DNA of 64,000 nt from CAYPNP01 sp964412195 (GTDB taxonomy: Bacteria > Acidobacteriota > JAAYUB01). The position numbers were made by a program, and so were the translations under genes. The notes under the pieces were generated by a model. The model worked only from the letters and a program-made list of their open reading frames with translations, searched no databases and had not been told where the DNA came from. This document shows, one piece after another, positions 1 through 8,732 of this stretch (positions are counted from its first letter, which is position 1; each line of letters opens with the position of its first letter). The stretch covers positions 62,001-126,000 of the forward strand of contig CAYPNP010000010.1 of the NCBI GenBank assembly GCA_964412195.1. Reading direction: 5' to 3'.

Positions 1-632
1 ACGCGGGCGCGGGCGGCTTCCTGGCGGGCGACGAATTCCGCCAGGGCGGGCAGCTCCGCGGCCAGCTCATGGAGGGGCGGCAGGCCCACGGTGAACAGGG
101 CCAGCCGGTAGTACAGCTCCTGGCGCAGGACGCCGCGCCGTACGAGCTCTTCGGGAGGTTCTTGCAGGATGCCGACGAATCGCGCCTGAAAGATCGTCTC
201 GGCCGGGGCGCCCATGGGGGTGAAGCGGCCCAGCTCCACGACCCGCAGCAGCTTGGCCTGCGAGGCCGGCGACAGGCAGTCCAGCTCGTCCAGCACCAGC
301 GTGCCGCCGTGGGCCTTGACCAGCCGGCCCTCGTGGTCGTCGGCCGCGCCGGTGAAGGCCCCGCGGACGTACCCGAAGAGTTCGGTCTCCACGAGGGCCT
401 CGGGGAGGGACGAGCAGCTCAGCTCAACATAAGGACCGTCCCGGCGGGGGCCGAGCCGGTGGGACAGGTAGGCGAACAGGTTCTTGCCGGTGCCGCTCTC
501 GCCCCAGATCAGGCAATTGGCGCCGGACGCGGCGATCCGGGACACGGTGTCGAGGACCGCCCGGAGCGGTCCGGCCCCAATGAAGACCGCCGCGAGGTCG
601 TCTTCCCGCGGAACCCCGTTCGGCGCGTTCAT
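1..632 (-). CDS. Sigma-54-dependent transcriptional activator, AAA+ domain (3' end beyond window)
   Basis: The product is an enhancer-binding ATPase that would remodel sigma-54 RNA polymerase. The ATG is at 632 and the frame stays open to base 1, so at least 210 residues are present. Visible motifs are a Walker A (GESGTGKN), the sigma-54 contact loop GAFTGA and a Walker B-like LVLDELD, all in the correct order. The AAA+ core begins about 20 residues after the start, so there is no room for an N-terminal receiver, GAF or PAS domain; in that respect it resembles PspF. The start lies 8 bases past the rsfS stop, with AGGTG upstream, so it is probably the last gene of the rplU-obgE operon. The C-terminal DNA-binding part is not visible. 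Confidence 0.9.
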   Translation of the reverse strand, partial: MNAPNGVPREDDLAAVFIGAGPLRAVLDTVSRIAASGANCLIWGESGTGKNLFAYLSHRLGPRRDGPYVELSCSSLPEALVETELFGYVRGAFTGAADDHEGRLVKAHGGTLVLDELDCLSPASQAKLLRVVELGRFTPMGAPAETIFQARFVGILQEPPEELVRRGVLRQELYYRLALFTVGLPPLHELAAELPALAEFVARQEAARAR

Positions 633-640
633 GGGATCAC

Positions 641-988
641 CTACTGGGCGAAGGAGCGGACGTCCACCGCCTTGCCGTCGGCCCAGAGCTTCTCCAGCTC
701 ATAGAACTCGCGGGCTTCCAGCGAGAAGATGTGGACGATGAAATCGAAGTAGTCCATCAGGATCCACTCGGCGTTCTGGTAGCCCTCGACGTGCGCGGGT
801 TTCCGGTCCTGCTGGCCGAGCTTCTCCATCAGCTCGTCGGCCAGGATCTGGATGTGCTTGCTGTTGGCCCCCGAGCAGATGACAAAGTAGTTGGTGAAAG
901 AGGAGATTCGGGAAACATCCAGGATGCGGACATTGATGGCTTTCTTGGCATCCAGGATCTCGTGGATGGCGGTCAGGGTCTCTTTCAT
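641..988 (-). CDS. rsfS: Ribosome silencing factor RsfS (Iojap/YbeB family)
   Basis: RsfS binds ribosomal protein uL14 on the 50S subunit and blocks subunit joining when nutrients are limiting. The 115-residue product is the usual family length and carries the family core, including SFTNYFVICSG, HVEGYQNAEWILMDYFD and a VHIF segment. The reading frame is open further upstream, but the family start (MKETL) is the ATG at 988, which overlaps the nadD stop as ATGA. The nadD-rsfS order is widely conserved, and the overlap suggests translational coupling. Confidence 0.95.
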   Translation of the reverse strand: MKETLTAIHEILDAKKAINVRILDVSRISSFTNYFVICSGANSKHIQILADELMEKLGQQDRKPAHVEGYQNAEWILMDYFDFIVHIFSLEAREFYELEKLWADGKAVDVRSFAQ

Positions 989-1671
989 TGGCCTCCATAG
1001 AGTCCGAGTTTTCGGATATATTCCAAGACGGGCGCCGGGGCCATCCCGGCGCAATCCCGGCCGGATTCTACCATATGCCGGACTGCGGTTGAAGAAATAT
1101 CCGGTGTGCCCAAGTCCGCCAGCAGCGAGATCCCGGGCCGGTCCAGCTTTTCGCGCAGCTCGTCGTCCGGGCGGTTCCGACCGTCGAAGATCCGGTCCGC
1201 CGTGACGAGGGCCGTCGCCTCGGGGCCCAGCTCCACGCCGGGTCGCTGCACGAACAGGAAGCGGAACTCCCGCAGCAGGCCGTCGGCGTCCTTCCAGAGG
1301 TGGAAGTCGCGGAGGGAGTCCCCGCCGGCCAGGAACAGGATCTGCGCGGGTGCGTACCCGTAATGGGCGCAGAACCGGCGCAGGGCGTCGATGGTGTAGG
1401 ACGGGCCCGGCGTCTCCAGCTCCAGGGTGCAGGGGACCCATTCGGGCCGCCCCGCGGCGGCCAGCGCCACCATGGCGAAGCGGTGCCAGGCCGGCGCGAG
1501 CGGCCGGCCCAGTTTGTGCGGGGGCGTGTTGCCGACCAGGAAATAAACCCGCTCCAATTCCAGCCGGTCCACCGCGCCCCCAGCCATGACCAGGTGGGCG
1601 TTGTGGACGGGGTCGAACGTCCCGCCGAGGATGCCGACGCTCGGCGCGGTCCCGGCCCGCCCGGCGGTCAT
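985..1671 (-). CDS. nadD: Nicotinate-nucleotide adenylyltransferase
   Basis: NadD transfers AMP from ATP to nicotinate mononucleotide to give deamido-NAD in cytoplasmic NAD synthesis. The 228-residue product has the nucleotidyltransferase signature GGTFDPVHNAH near the N-terminus, containing the T/H-x-x-H ATP site, and the late ISSTAVR motif. The ATG at 1671 overlaps the obgE stop as ATGA; an upstream in-frame extension would run into obgE and was not used. It lies between obgE and rsfS with overlaps on both sides. Confidence 0.95.
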   Translation of the reverse strand: MTAGRAGTAPSVGILGGTFDPVHNAHLVMAGGAVDRLELERVYFLVGNTPPHKLGRPLAPAWHRFAMVALAAAGRPEWVPCTLELETPGPSYTIDALRRFCAHYGYAPAQILFLAGGDSLRDFHLWKDADGLLREFRFLFVQRPGVELGPEATALVTADRIFDGRNRPDDELREKLDRPGISLLADLGTPDISSTAVRHMVESGRDCAGMAPAPVLEYIRKLGLYGGQ

Positions 1672-2699
1672 GATCCGGCCTCCGCGGGCGCGGTCCCGCC
1701 GACGGGAGTGAACACGATCTCGCCCAGCTGCTGCACCAGCTCCGGCAGACCGGTCCCGGCGACCGCCGAGATGGCCAGGAAGGGCAGCTTCTTGCGCCGG
1801 CAATACTGGCGTAGGCGCTTGAGCTGGGTTTCGTCGGAGAGGGCGTCGATCTTGGTGGCCACCACCAGCATGGGCTTCTCCAGCAGGGCCGGGTTGAAGA
1901 GCTTCATCTCCTGGTTGATGGCCCGGAAGCGCTCCACGGGATCGCGGGGCTCCAGGCCGGACACGTCGACGAGGTGGGCCAGGACCGCGGTGCGCTCCAC
2001 GTGGCGGAGGAAGCGGTCGCCCAGCCCGGCGCCGCGGTGGGCGCCCTCGATCAGCCCGGGAATGTCCGCCACGACGAAGCTGCGGAACTCGTGGAAGCGG
2101 ACCACGCCCAAATGCGGCGCGAGCGTGGTGAACGGGTAGTCGGCGATCTTGGGGCGGGCGGCCGAGATGCGCGAGATCAGGGTGGACTTGCCGGCGTTGG
2201 GGTAGCCGATCAGGCCCACGTCCGACAGCAGCTTGAGTTCCAGCTCCAGGTCGCGCTCCTCGCCCGGCCGCCCGGGCTCGTGCTTGCGCGGCGCCTGGTT
2301 GGTGGAGGTGGCGAAACGGGCGTTGCCGCGGCCGCCGCGGCCACCCCGCGCGGCTACGAAGCGCTGGCCGGATTCGGTGAAGTCGAACAGCGTCTCGCCG
2401 GTCTCCACGTCGCGGACGGTGGTGCCGACCGGCACGACGACCTCGAGGTCTGCGCCGTTGAGGCCGGCCTTGTTGCTGCCCTGGCCGTGGTCGCCCCGCT
2501 CGGCGCGGTAGAGGCGCTGGTAGCGGAAGTCCAGCAGGGTGTTGATCTGGCCGGAGCTGACCAGGACGACGCTGCCGCCGTTGCCGCCGTCGCCGCCGCT
2601 GGGTCCGCCGCGGGGGACGAACTTCTCCCGCCGGAACGCGAGGCAGCCGTTGCCGCCGTCGCCCGCCTTGACGTGGATGGTGGCGTAGTCGATGAACAT
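1668..2699 (-). CDS. obgE: GTPase Obg/CgtA
   Basis: Obg is an essential ribosome-associated GTPase involved in 50S maturation and stress signalling. The 343-residue product has the glycine-rich Obg fold (about residues 1-158, with GGRGGRGNARF), then the G domain with G1 GYPNAGKST, switch region DYPFTTLAPHLG, G3 DIPGL and G4 TKID. It ends soon after the G domain and lacks a long C-terminal extension. No Shine-Dalgarno is visible before the ATG; instead a TATAAT hexamer lies six bases upstream, just past a strong terminator hairpin. That geometry would allow a leaderless transcript, but the matching -35 is poor. The 3' end overlaps nadD. Confidence 0.97.
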   Translation of the reverse strand: MFIDYATIHVKAGDGGNGCLAFRREKFVPRGGPSGGDGGNGGSVVLVSSGQINTLLDFRYQRLYRAERGDHGQGSNKAGLNGADLEVVVPVGTTVRDVETGETLFDFTESGQRFVAARGGRGGRGNARFATSTNQAPRKHEPGRPGEERDLELELKLLSDVGLIGYPNAGKSTLISRISAARPKIADYPFTTLAPHLGVVRFHEFRSFVVADIPGLIEGAHRGAGLGDRFLRHVERTAVLAHLVDVSGLEPRDPVERFRAINQEMKLFNPALLEKPMLVVATKIDALSDETQLKRLRQYCRRKKLPFLAISAVAGTGLPELVQQLGEIVFTPVGGTAPAEAGS

Positions 2700-2710
2700 G
2701 AGACCATTAT

Positions 2711-2748
2711 AAAAAGCGAAATACAGGTTGGGAACCTGTATTTCGCTT
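2711..2748 (-). terminator. Intrinsic terminator or attenuator between rpmA and obgE
   Basis: A perfect 16-bp inverted repeat (2714-2729 with 2733-2748, 3-base loop) is followed on the minus strand by a run of five T. It sits after rpmA and before obgE, so it should separate the abundant ribosomal-protein mRNA from the downstream genes. Confidence 0.85.
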
Positions 2749-2770
2749 ATTTTGGATTGTCAGGAGGATG

Positions 2771-3031
2771 TCAGTTGGACAGGGGGACGATGTTGATGAA
2801 CTTGCCCTTGGCGCCCCGGTCACGGAACTCCACCACGCCGGCGATCTTGGCATAGAGCGTGTCGTCCTTGCCGCGGCCGACGTTGAGGCCGGGTTTGATC
2901 GGCGTGCCGCGCTGCCGCACCAGGATGCTGCCGCCGGTGACGGTCTGGCCGCCGAACCGCTTGATGCCGAGCCGCTGGGACTGGCTGTCCCGTCCGTTTC
3001 TGGAGCTGCCCACACCCTTTTTGTGTGCCAT
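2771..3031 (-). CDS. rpmA: 50S ribosomal protein L27 (bL27)
   Basis: bL27 lies near the peptidyl-transferase centre, where its N-terminal tail contacts tRNA. The 86-residue product starts MAHKKGVGSSRNGRDS and contains GGSILVRQRGT and GRGKDDTLYA, all typical. The N-terminus begins directly with the mature-type AHKKG, so there is no cleavable extension of the kind found in Firmicutes. It is two bases downstream of the rplU stop. Confidence 0.98.
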   Translation of the reverse strand: MAHKKGVGSSRNGRDSQSQRLGIKRFGGQTVTGGSILVRQRGTPIKPGLNVGRGKDDTLYAKIAGVVEFRDRGAKGKFINIVPLSN

Positions 3032-3033
3032 GG

Positions 3034-3354
3034 CTACTCTCCTTGCACTTCGATTTTGTCGATCTTCAGGGCGGTGAACTCCTGGCGGTGGCCCTTCAGC
3101 CGCTTGTATTGCTTCCGCTTCTTCTTCTTGAAGACCAGGGTCTTGTCGCCCTTGCCGATCTCCACCACCGTGGCCTTCACCGCGGCGTTGGCGATGACCG
3201 GGGTGCCGACCAGGACCGCGTCCTCGGTTTCCACCAGGAGCACGTCCTTGATCTCGACGCCCTCGCCCACCGGGGCGCCCAGGGTCTCGACCCGCACGGT
3301 CTGGCCTTCTTCCACCTTGATCTGTTTTCCACCCGTCTTGATTATGGCAAACAC
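3034..3354 (-). CDS. rplU: 50S ribosomal protein L21 (bL21)
   Basis: bL21 is a 23S rRNA-binding protein of the large subunit. The 106-residue product has the canonical N-terminus FAIIKTGGKQ and the Lys-rich KKKKRKQYKRLKGHRQ segment near the C-terminus. The family N-terminus corresponds to a GTG at 3354, preceded by GGAGGT eight to nine bases away; longer in-frame starts would lie in the promoter. It is first in the rplU-rpmA-obgE-nadD-rsfS operon. Confidence 0.97.
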   Translation of the reverse strand: MFAIIKTGGKQIKVEEGQTVRVETLGAPVGEGVEIKDVLLVETEDAVLVGTPVIANAAVKATVVEIGKGDKTLVFKKKKRKQYKRLKGHRQEFTALKIDKIEVQGE

Positions 3355-3388
3355 CGCCGGATACCTCCATCTGATGTCAAAGCGCTGC

Positions 3389-3417
3389 ATTATAAGTAGG
3401 CGCGCCCCGCTTGTCAA
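3389..3417 (-). promoter_or_regulatory. Sigma-70-type promoter of rplU operon
   Basis: On the minus strand TTGACA (plus 3412-3417) and TATAAT (plus 3389-3394) are separated by exactly 17 bases. The match to consensus is perfect, as expected for a ribosomal-protein operon. Confidence 0.9.
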
Positions 3418-3460
3418 CCGGATTTTCCTGCTGCAGTCGATTTTCGCGCCCGGGGGGACC

Positions 3461-3719
3461 GAACCACGAACCGCACGAACCCCACGAAAGGGGATCCTTG
3501 CCTGCGACGCGCCTTCCGGTTCTGCCGATTCGCCGATTCACCGTTGGATCGTGCGGACGGGAACGTCTGCGCTCCGGATTTCTCTGCGTCTCTGCCCCTC
3601 TGCGGGCTCTGCGTGAAATTCCTGATTCGATTACGATTACGATTACGATTACGAAGACGATTACGAGTACGATCGGCGATTACGATCGGCACAGGTCACC
3701 CGTCACCGGTCACCCGTCG
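3461..3719. repeat. Intergenic repeat modules (CACGAAC-type, ATTACG-type, GGTCACC-type)
   Basis: The gap between rplU and the cytochrome operon holds no gene. It contains a CACGAACC-rich stretch (3461-3490), tandem ATTACG hexamers (about 3628-3682) and alternating GGTCACC/CGTCACC units (3694-3719) that end near the stop of the 11-heme cytochrome gene. The same modules recur in other gaps of this window. Confidence 0.8.
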
Positions 3720-3733
3720 CTTGGCGGTGTCGT

Positions 3734-5671
3734 CTACTCCTCGACCAGCTTCGGCTTCGACTTGGGCTTGTGCAGCTCGCGGTGCGCCCAGACCGGGTAC
3801 TTCTCCTCGGCCAGGTCCACCGTCACCTTGCCGCTGAGCCAGCTCAGGTTCATCGGGTACTCCTCCGGGTGCAGGATCACGAAGAAGAAGTGCCAGACGA
3901 TGATGGCCAGGGTCGCCAGGATCGCCTCGTAGTAGTGGACGACCTCGCTGACCTTGACGATCCAGAACGGCAGGAACTGGGTGAAGAAGGTGGGGAACCA
4001 GAGCACGAAGCCGGTGGCGGCCATCACGACCGTCCCCCAGATCAAGGCCCAGTACTCGGCCTTCTCGGAGTAGTCGTAACGGTCGAAGAGAGGCCGCTCC
4101 TTGGTCAGGCCGAGGTGGTGGCGGATGTTCAGCACGGCCTGGCGCATATCCTCGATCACGAACAGGATCGCCCGGAGCTGCTTCCGGCCGGTCTTGTGGA
4201 AGCCGAGGTAGATCATGTGCCACACCCCGGCGGCCAGCAGCCCGACCGCAAAAATGCGGTGGAGCGTCGAGCGCAGGTCTTCGTTGAGGCCTGCCGCCGC
4301 CAGCCGCTGGAACATGGTGTTCTCGGAGAAGCGGAGGGCGAAGCCGGTGATGACCAGCCCGATGAAGGTGATCGAAAGCAGGACGTGCTGCAGGATCTCC
4401 TGGAGGTTGAACCGCGTCAACGTCGGCTTGTTACGCTCCATGAGCCACTTCCTGCGGAAGTAGTAGCCGAGGATGATCAGGTTGTGGACCACCATGCCGC
4501 CGATGACCAGGATGATCATGATGATGTAGGCCGTCTGCATGAATCCGGCGATCTTGTTCTCCTGCATGTTGGCGGCGGCGTGGGTGTAGCTCTCGGCAAA
4601 CACCTTGTTCGCTTTCGGGTGGCAAGGCTGGCAGGTCTTCACCACGTTGGCCAGGGCGACCGTCGATTTGGGGTCGCGTTGGGGCAGGATCAGATGGGTC
4701 CCGTGGCAGCTGACGCAGGTGGCGGCCCGCTTGCTCCCCAGGTTGATGGACAGGCCATGGTAGGAGTCGACAAACTCCATCGAGACGCCGAGCCCTTTGC
4801 CGAATTTCTCCAGGATGCGCGGGTTGCTGTGGCAGTCGAGGCAGAGCTGATAGCTCAGCTTGTGGTTGAAGGTCCGCGACTCCTTGGAATGGCGTCCCAG
4901 GATCCGGTGCTCGCCGTGGCAGTCCGTGCAGGTGGGTGATTCGGAGATGCCCAGCGCGAAGGCCTTGCCGTGGATGCTTTGGGTGTATTCCCGGGTGACC
5001 TCCGTATGGCACTGGCCGCAGGTGGTCGGCAGGCGCCAGCGGTTGATGCGGCTCTCGGGGTCGGCCGGCCCGCGCAGGTCGTGGGTGCCGTGACAGTCGG
5101 TGCAGGTGGCCGCCTTGAGGTTGCCGGCCAGGATGGCCTTGGCGTGGGCGCTCTGCTTGTAGCTTTCCATGACCTGGGGCATCCGGACTTCCATCTCCCG
5201 CAGCGCCGTGCCGCTGTGGCAGCGCCCGCAGAGGGTCACCTGGTTGGCCTTGTGGGTCGGGGAGGCCGGGTCCTGGGCGGAGAGGATCGCGTGGCTGGTG
5301 TGGCAGCTGGCGCAGGTCGGCGCTTCCTTGTAGCCAAGAAGGTGCACCTTGGCGTGGAAGCTGTGCGAGTACTCCTTCACCGCATCTTCATGGCAGGTGG
5401 AGCAGTCGACGGGCTTCAGCTGCTCGGCGTGGGGGAAATCCGTGAAGCCGGCCAGGTCGGCGTGGCAGTCCACGCAGTCGAAGCCGCCGTGCACGGAGTT
5501 CTCGAACTTCTTCTGGTCCACGAACATGGACCGGGTCTTGCCGTCAGGGCCGGCGCCGGTCAGCTCCTTGTCCTCATGGCACTGCATGCAGGAGGCCACG
5601 TCGGCCAGCCCCCAGGCCGTCAGGGAGGCGCCCAGGATCAGGGCCAGGCAAAGAAACCTTCTCAAAGGCAT
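3734..5671 (-). CDS. Undecaheme cytochrome c fused to a b-type membrane domain (CbcL-like architecture)
   Basis: The 645-residue protein should couple quinone-pool electrons to periplasmic acceptors. A signal peptide (about 1-23) is followed by eleven CxxCH motifs between residues 28 and 351 and then a C-terminal membrane region (about 379-600) with several helices and His residues of the cytochrome b561/formate dehydrogenase gamma type. It resembles the fused c/b inner-membrane oxidoreductase CbcL of Geobacter in layout; orthology is not claimed. Its b-type part also resembles the separate b subunits at 7822 and 9833, suggesting duplication. It is the last gene of the operon, separated from the 18-heme gene by 127 bases containing a GC hairpin, so it may have its own promoter. 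Confidence 0.9.
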   Translation of the reverse strand: MPLRRFLCLALILGASLTAWGLADVASCMQCHEDKELTGAGPDGKTRSMFVDQKKFENSVHGGFDCVDCHADLAGFTDFPHAEQLKPVDCSTCHEDAVKEYSHSFHAKVHLLGYKEAPTCASCHTSHAILSAQDPASPTHKANQVTLCGRCHSGTALREMEVRMPQVMESYKQSAHAKAILAGNLKAATCTDCHGTHDLRGPADPESRINRWRLPTTCGQCHTEVTREYTQSIHGKAFALGISESPTCTDCHGEHRILGRHSKESRTFNHKLSYQLCLDCHSNPRILEKFGKGLGVSMEFVDSYHGLSINLGSKRAATCVSCHGTHLILPQRDPKSTVALANVVKTCQPCHPKANKVFAESYTHAAANMQENKIAGFMQTAYIIMIILVIGGMVVHNLIILGYYFRRKWLMERNKPTLTRFNLQEILQHVLLSITFIGLVITGFALRFSENTMFQRLAAAGLNEDLRSTLHRIFAVGLLAAGVWHMIYLGFHKTGRKQLRAILFVIEDMRQAVLNIRHHLGLTKERPLFDRYDYSEKAEYWALIWGTVVMAATGFVLWFPTFFTQFLPFWIVKVSEVVHYYEAILATLAIIVWHFFFVILHPEEYPMNLSWLSGKVTVDLAEEKYPVWAHRELHKPKSKPKLVEE

Positions 5672-5762
5672 AATTCACTCCGGGACAATTATTCTGCATC
5701 AACAAATGCAGATTCTAACAGTTTTCCTGGAAAGCTGAAATATATTTTGAATATAGATTGCA

Positions 5763-5792
5763 CCGGCCGGGACGGCGGGCCGCCCCGGCCGG
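5763..5792 (-). terminator. GC-rich hairpin after the 18-heme cytochrome gene
   Basis: A 9-bp plus 3-bp stem with one mismatch follows the stop of the 18-heme gene. No clear T tract follows on the minus strand, so it may be an mRNA-stabilising or partial termination structure. A smaller stem (CTGCAT/ATGCAG, 5694-5711) lies in front of the next start. Confidence 0.4.
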
Positions 5793-5798
5793 CAATTC

Positions 5799-7811
5799 CT
5801 ACTTGGTGGCGGCCGGCGCCCACGCCAGCAGCTTCATCGCCCGCCCGTAGATGTCGCCGGACAGGCCGGTGTTGTGCACGCCCTTGGCCTTGAGCATGAA
5901 GCGGTAGATCTTCTCGGCCTCGGCCACGGAGCGGGCGTGCTCGCTTCCCGCGCCCTCCTTGGGCGAGAGGGCGGCACGGGCCTGGACCAGCCGGACCGCC
6001 AGCGCCTGGACGGATTTCTCGTCATCGCGGATCCATTCCATCGCCATGTCGTCATAGCCCTGTTCGTGGCAGGCGACACAGGCTTTCTGGACGCCCCGCA
6101 CGAGCGGATCCTTCGAGGCCAGGTCGTGGCAGGCGTCGCAGCCGGCGTCCGCCTTGGCCATCGCATCGGGATCCCCGCTGATGCCGAGATCCGCCACCCG
6201 GCCGTGGTAGAGCTGGTCCTGGGCGGAATGGCACTGGCGGCACTCCTTCTTGGCGTCCCCGTGGTGGCAGCTGCGGCAATCCTCGCGCTTGACCGTCGTC
6301 AGGCCGTGCCCCTCCAGGCTGTGGCACTTGTCGCAGGTGATGCCCGCATTCAGGTGGGGCAGATGCGGGTAGTCGACCCCCTGGAACCCGACCGGCTCGG
6401 ACAGGTGGGAGGTCGAGTGGCAGACGCGGCAGTAACCGGCCGGCGAAGCCAGCACCACCGGCGGCGTGGGGACGCCTCCGCCGGTTTGCCGGTAGACCGC
6501 GGCGGCGCTGTTCTCGGCCGCCCGGAGGAGTTCCACCGCGTAATGGACGTTATGCTGGCCGCGGGCCCGCCGGACGAACTCGATATTGTGGCGCGCGTCC
6601 GAGAGGCCCGGCTGCAGCTTCTGCCGCACGGATGCGGAGGCGCCCGCCAGCCGCCCTTCGGCGCCGCGGACCGTCTGGTCCACCAGGCCGGTCAGGGACC
6701 CGATCTCGCGGACCCAGTCGTCCACCATCCGGCCGTAGCCGGCGCCATGGCAGCGGGTGCAGGATTCCCGCAGCGCCTTGGCTTTCGCCTCTTTCCCGCC
6801 CTCCACCTCGACGTGGCAGGAGTCGCAGCCCACGCGGGCCAGGAACATGGTGTCGGGGGTGTCGGGCACGCCCCGGCCGCCGATGCCGATGTACAACTGC
6901 TCCTGGGGGGTGTGGGTGGGCCGGTGGCAACTGGTGCAGTTCTGCTGGAGGGCCGCCGACATCTGCACCTTGCCGTGCTGCATGACGTTGTGGCAGCGGA
7001 AGCAGTCGATGGCGTGCTCGCCCAGGTGGGTCTGATGGAGCTGTTCCACGTCGGAAAGTCCGGACAGCCGCTGGACGTGGCAGGCGCTGCACCGGTCCGC
7101 TGAGACCTTGGCGTCTCCGCGGACGACCTGGGAATGGCACAGGTCGCAGCGGACGCCGCGCTTGAGGTAGGTGCCGTGGTTGAACTGGAAGCCCTGGTGG
7201 GTGATCACGATCTTCGGCGGGCCGTGGCAGACCAGGCAGCCGGTGACGGCCTGTCCCTGCTCCGCGCCCTTGAAGTGGCAGACGTAGCAGGTGGCGGGGT
7301 CCACGCCGGGGTACTGCGCCGGCCCGCCCTTGCCGGGGGCCGCTTTCATCAGGTGCTGGGCATCGTGGCAGGAGGTGCAGTGCAGGTGCTTGCCGCGGCG
7401 CATGTGCCCGAGGTGGTTGCGGTGGGAAAACTTGATGTTTTTCAGGAACGGCGTGCTGGGGTCCAACTCCTGGCGCTCATGGCAGGACAGGCAGCGGGAG
7501 TCGGGCACCTCGGCCCGCAGCTGGGTGGTGTAGATGCCGAGGGCGTACTGCAGGTACAGCTTCGAAATCAGGAACCGGTATTCCCCGTGGCACTCCACGC
7601 AGGCGACGTCTGCATGGGTCGGGTTGTGCTGGCGGCCCTCCACGTAAGGCTGCATGATGTGGCAGCTGCCGCAGAACGGCGAGTAGGCCGAGATGAAATA
7701 GAAAGCCACCTGGAAGACCAGGACCGCCGCCAGGCCGATGCCCAGGAGCGTCAGGAGCGCCCGGCGATGCTCGATGATGCCCTCCCAGATGGCCAGCCAG
7801 AGATGTCGCAT
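5799..7811 (-). CDS. 18-heme membrane-anchored cytochrome c with NapC/NirT-like N-terminus
   Basis: The 670-residue product has one N-terminal membrane anchor (about 19-41) and then eighteen CxxCH motifs, the first (CGSCH) directly after the anchor as in NapC/NirT quinol dehydrogenases. Such a chain is expected to carry electrons through the periplasm. A heme-poor region (about residues 370-460) splits the motifs into groups of twelve and six, suggesting two heme modules. The ATG at 7811 has AGGAGA upstream and follows the preceding b-type gene by ten bases. The exact electron acceptor cannot be read from sequence. Confidence 0.9.
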   Translation of the reverse strand: MRHLWLAIWEGIIEHRRALLTLLGIGLAAVLVFQVAFYFISAYSPFCGSCHIMQPYVEGRQHNPTHADVACVECHGEYRFLISKLYLQYALGIYTTQLRAEVPDSRCLSCHERQELDPSTPFLKNIKFSHRNHLGHMRRGKHLHCTSCHDAQHLMKAAPGKGGPAQYPGVDPATCYVCHFKGAEQGQAVTGCLVCHGPPKIVITHQGFQFNHGTYLKRGVRCDLCHSQVVRGDAKVSADRCSACHVQRLSGLSDVEQLHQTHLGEHAIDCFRCHNVMQHGKVQMSAALQQNCTSCHRPTHTPQEQLYIGIGGRGVPDTPDTMFLARVGCDSCHVEVEGGKEAKAKALRESCTRCHGAGYGRMVDDWVREIGSLTGLVDQTVRGAEGRLAGASASVRQKLQPGLSDARHNIEFVRRARGQHNVHYAVELLRAAENSAAAVYRQTGGGVPTPPVVLASPAGYCRVCHSTSHLSEPVGFQGVDYPHLPHLNAGITCDKCHSLEGHGLTTVKREDCRSCHHGDAKKECRQCHSAQDQLYHGRVADLGISGDPDAMAKADAGCDACHDLASKDPLVRGVQKACVACHEQGYDDMAMEWIRDDEKSVQALAVRLVQARAALSPKEGAGSEHARSVAEAEKIYRFMLKAKGVHNTGLSGDIYGRAMKLLAWAPAATK

Positions 7812-7821
7812 GAGGGTCTCC

Positions 7822-8730
7822 TTACTCCGTGTTTCGGGTCTGGGCGGCCCGTTCGGCCTGGATCCGTTCGTACTCCAGCGGGTGCTCGTCGATCATCTGG
7901 CGCGCGCTGAGTTTCCCCGTCAGGAACACCTTGTTCATCGGGAAGGAGTGCGGGTTGAAATGCACGTTGTAAAAATGCCAGATGACGATGGCCAGCGTGG
8001 CCAGCAGGGCCTCGTCCGAGTGCATCTCCTTGGCGATGTCGGTGATCCAGAGGGGCATGTACCGCAGGATCAGGTCCTTGAACCAGAGCACCAGGCCGGA
8101 TCCGATCATGATCACCATGCCCCAGTACACGGCCCAGTAGTCGAATTTCTCCACGTAGGAGTATTTGTCGTACTTGGGCTTCTCGGGCGTGCGGTGCAGG
8201 AAGTACTTGATCTGCTGGACAGCGTCCTTGCCGTCCTGGAGTTTGGGAATCAGCATGCCGAAGGTCTTCCGGCCGTTGCGCGTGACGATGATCCAGGCCA
8301 GGTGCCAGAGGCCGACGAAGATCAGCCCCGCCGCCGCGACGCGGTGGATGACCTTCGACACGTCGATGCCGCCCATCAGGCCGATCACGGCCTTGGAAAG
8401 GTCCAGCTCCTTGAACTTGAGCGGCAGCCCGGTGAAGATCAGCACCAGCACCGAGACGGCCATGATCCCGTGCATGATGCGCAGGACCAGGCTCATCCGC
8501 TCGTAGAAGATCGTGTCCAGGATGTCGGGCGCCGCCGCCGGCTCCTTCCTGGCTTTGCGCCGGGCGCGCTCACGGATCTGATGCTCCCGCCGGACCCAGG
8601 TGCCGAAGCGGCGGGACAGCGCGGGCAGCATGGCTTCCGCGGCCTTCCCGGCCTCCTCGGGGGACAGGCCCAGGCGGTGCTGCAGCTCCGCGGCGGCGGC
8701 CCGCTTGAGGTCGTCGAGGTTCTGGTCCAT
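7822..8730 (-). CDS. b-type cytochrome membrane subunit (cytochrome b561/FdhG-like)
   Basis: The 302-residue protein has a soluble N-terminal segment (about 1-85) and then several hydrophobic helices with spaced His residues (MHGIM, IHRVAAAG, LWHLAW, VIWHFYNVHFNP) suited to binding two hemes b. There is no CxxCH. The start at 8730 was chosen because the upstream stop lies at 8733, and the longer in-frame start would overlap the nonaheme gene. The product probably passes quinol electrons to the flanking multiheme proteins. It is similar in pattern to the C-terminal half of the 3734-5671 protein. Confidence 0.88.
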   Translation of the reverse strand: MDQNLDDLKRAAAAELQHRLGLSPEEAGKAAEAMLPALSRRFGTWVRREHQIRERARRKARKEPAAAPDILDTIFYERMSLVLRIMHGIMAVSVLVLIFTGLPLKFKELDLSKAVIGLMGGIDVSKVIHRVAAAGLIFVGLWHLAWIIVTRNGRKTFGMLIPKLQDGKDAVQQIKYFLHRTPEKPKYDKYSYVEKFDYWAVYWGMVIMIGSGLVLWFKDLILRYMPLWITDIAKEMHSDEALLATLAIVIWHFYNVHFNPHSFPMNKVFLTGKLSARQMIDEHPLEYERIQAERAAQTRNTE

Positions 8731-8732
8731 GG

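Noticed and set aside
3622..3719. Possible CRISPR array from regular short repeats
   Set aside because: Units are 6-7 bases in direct tandem without unique spacers, and no cas genes are in the window.
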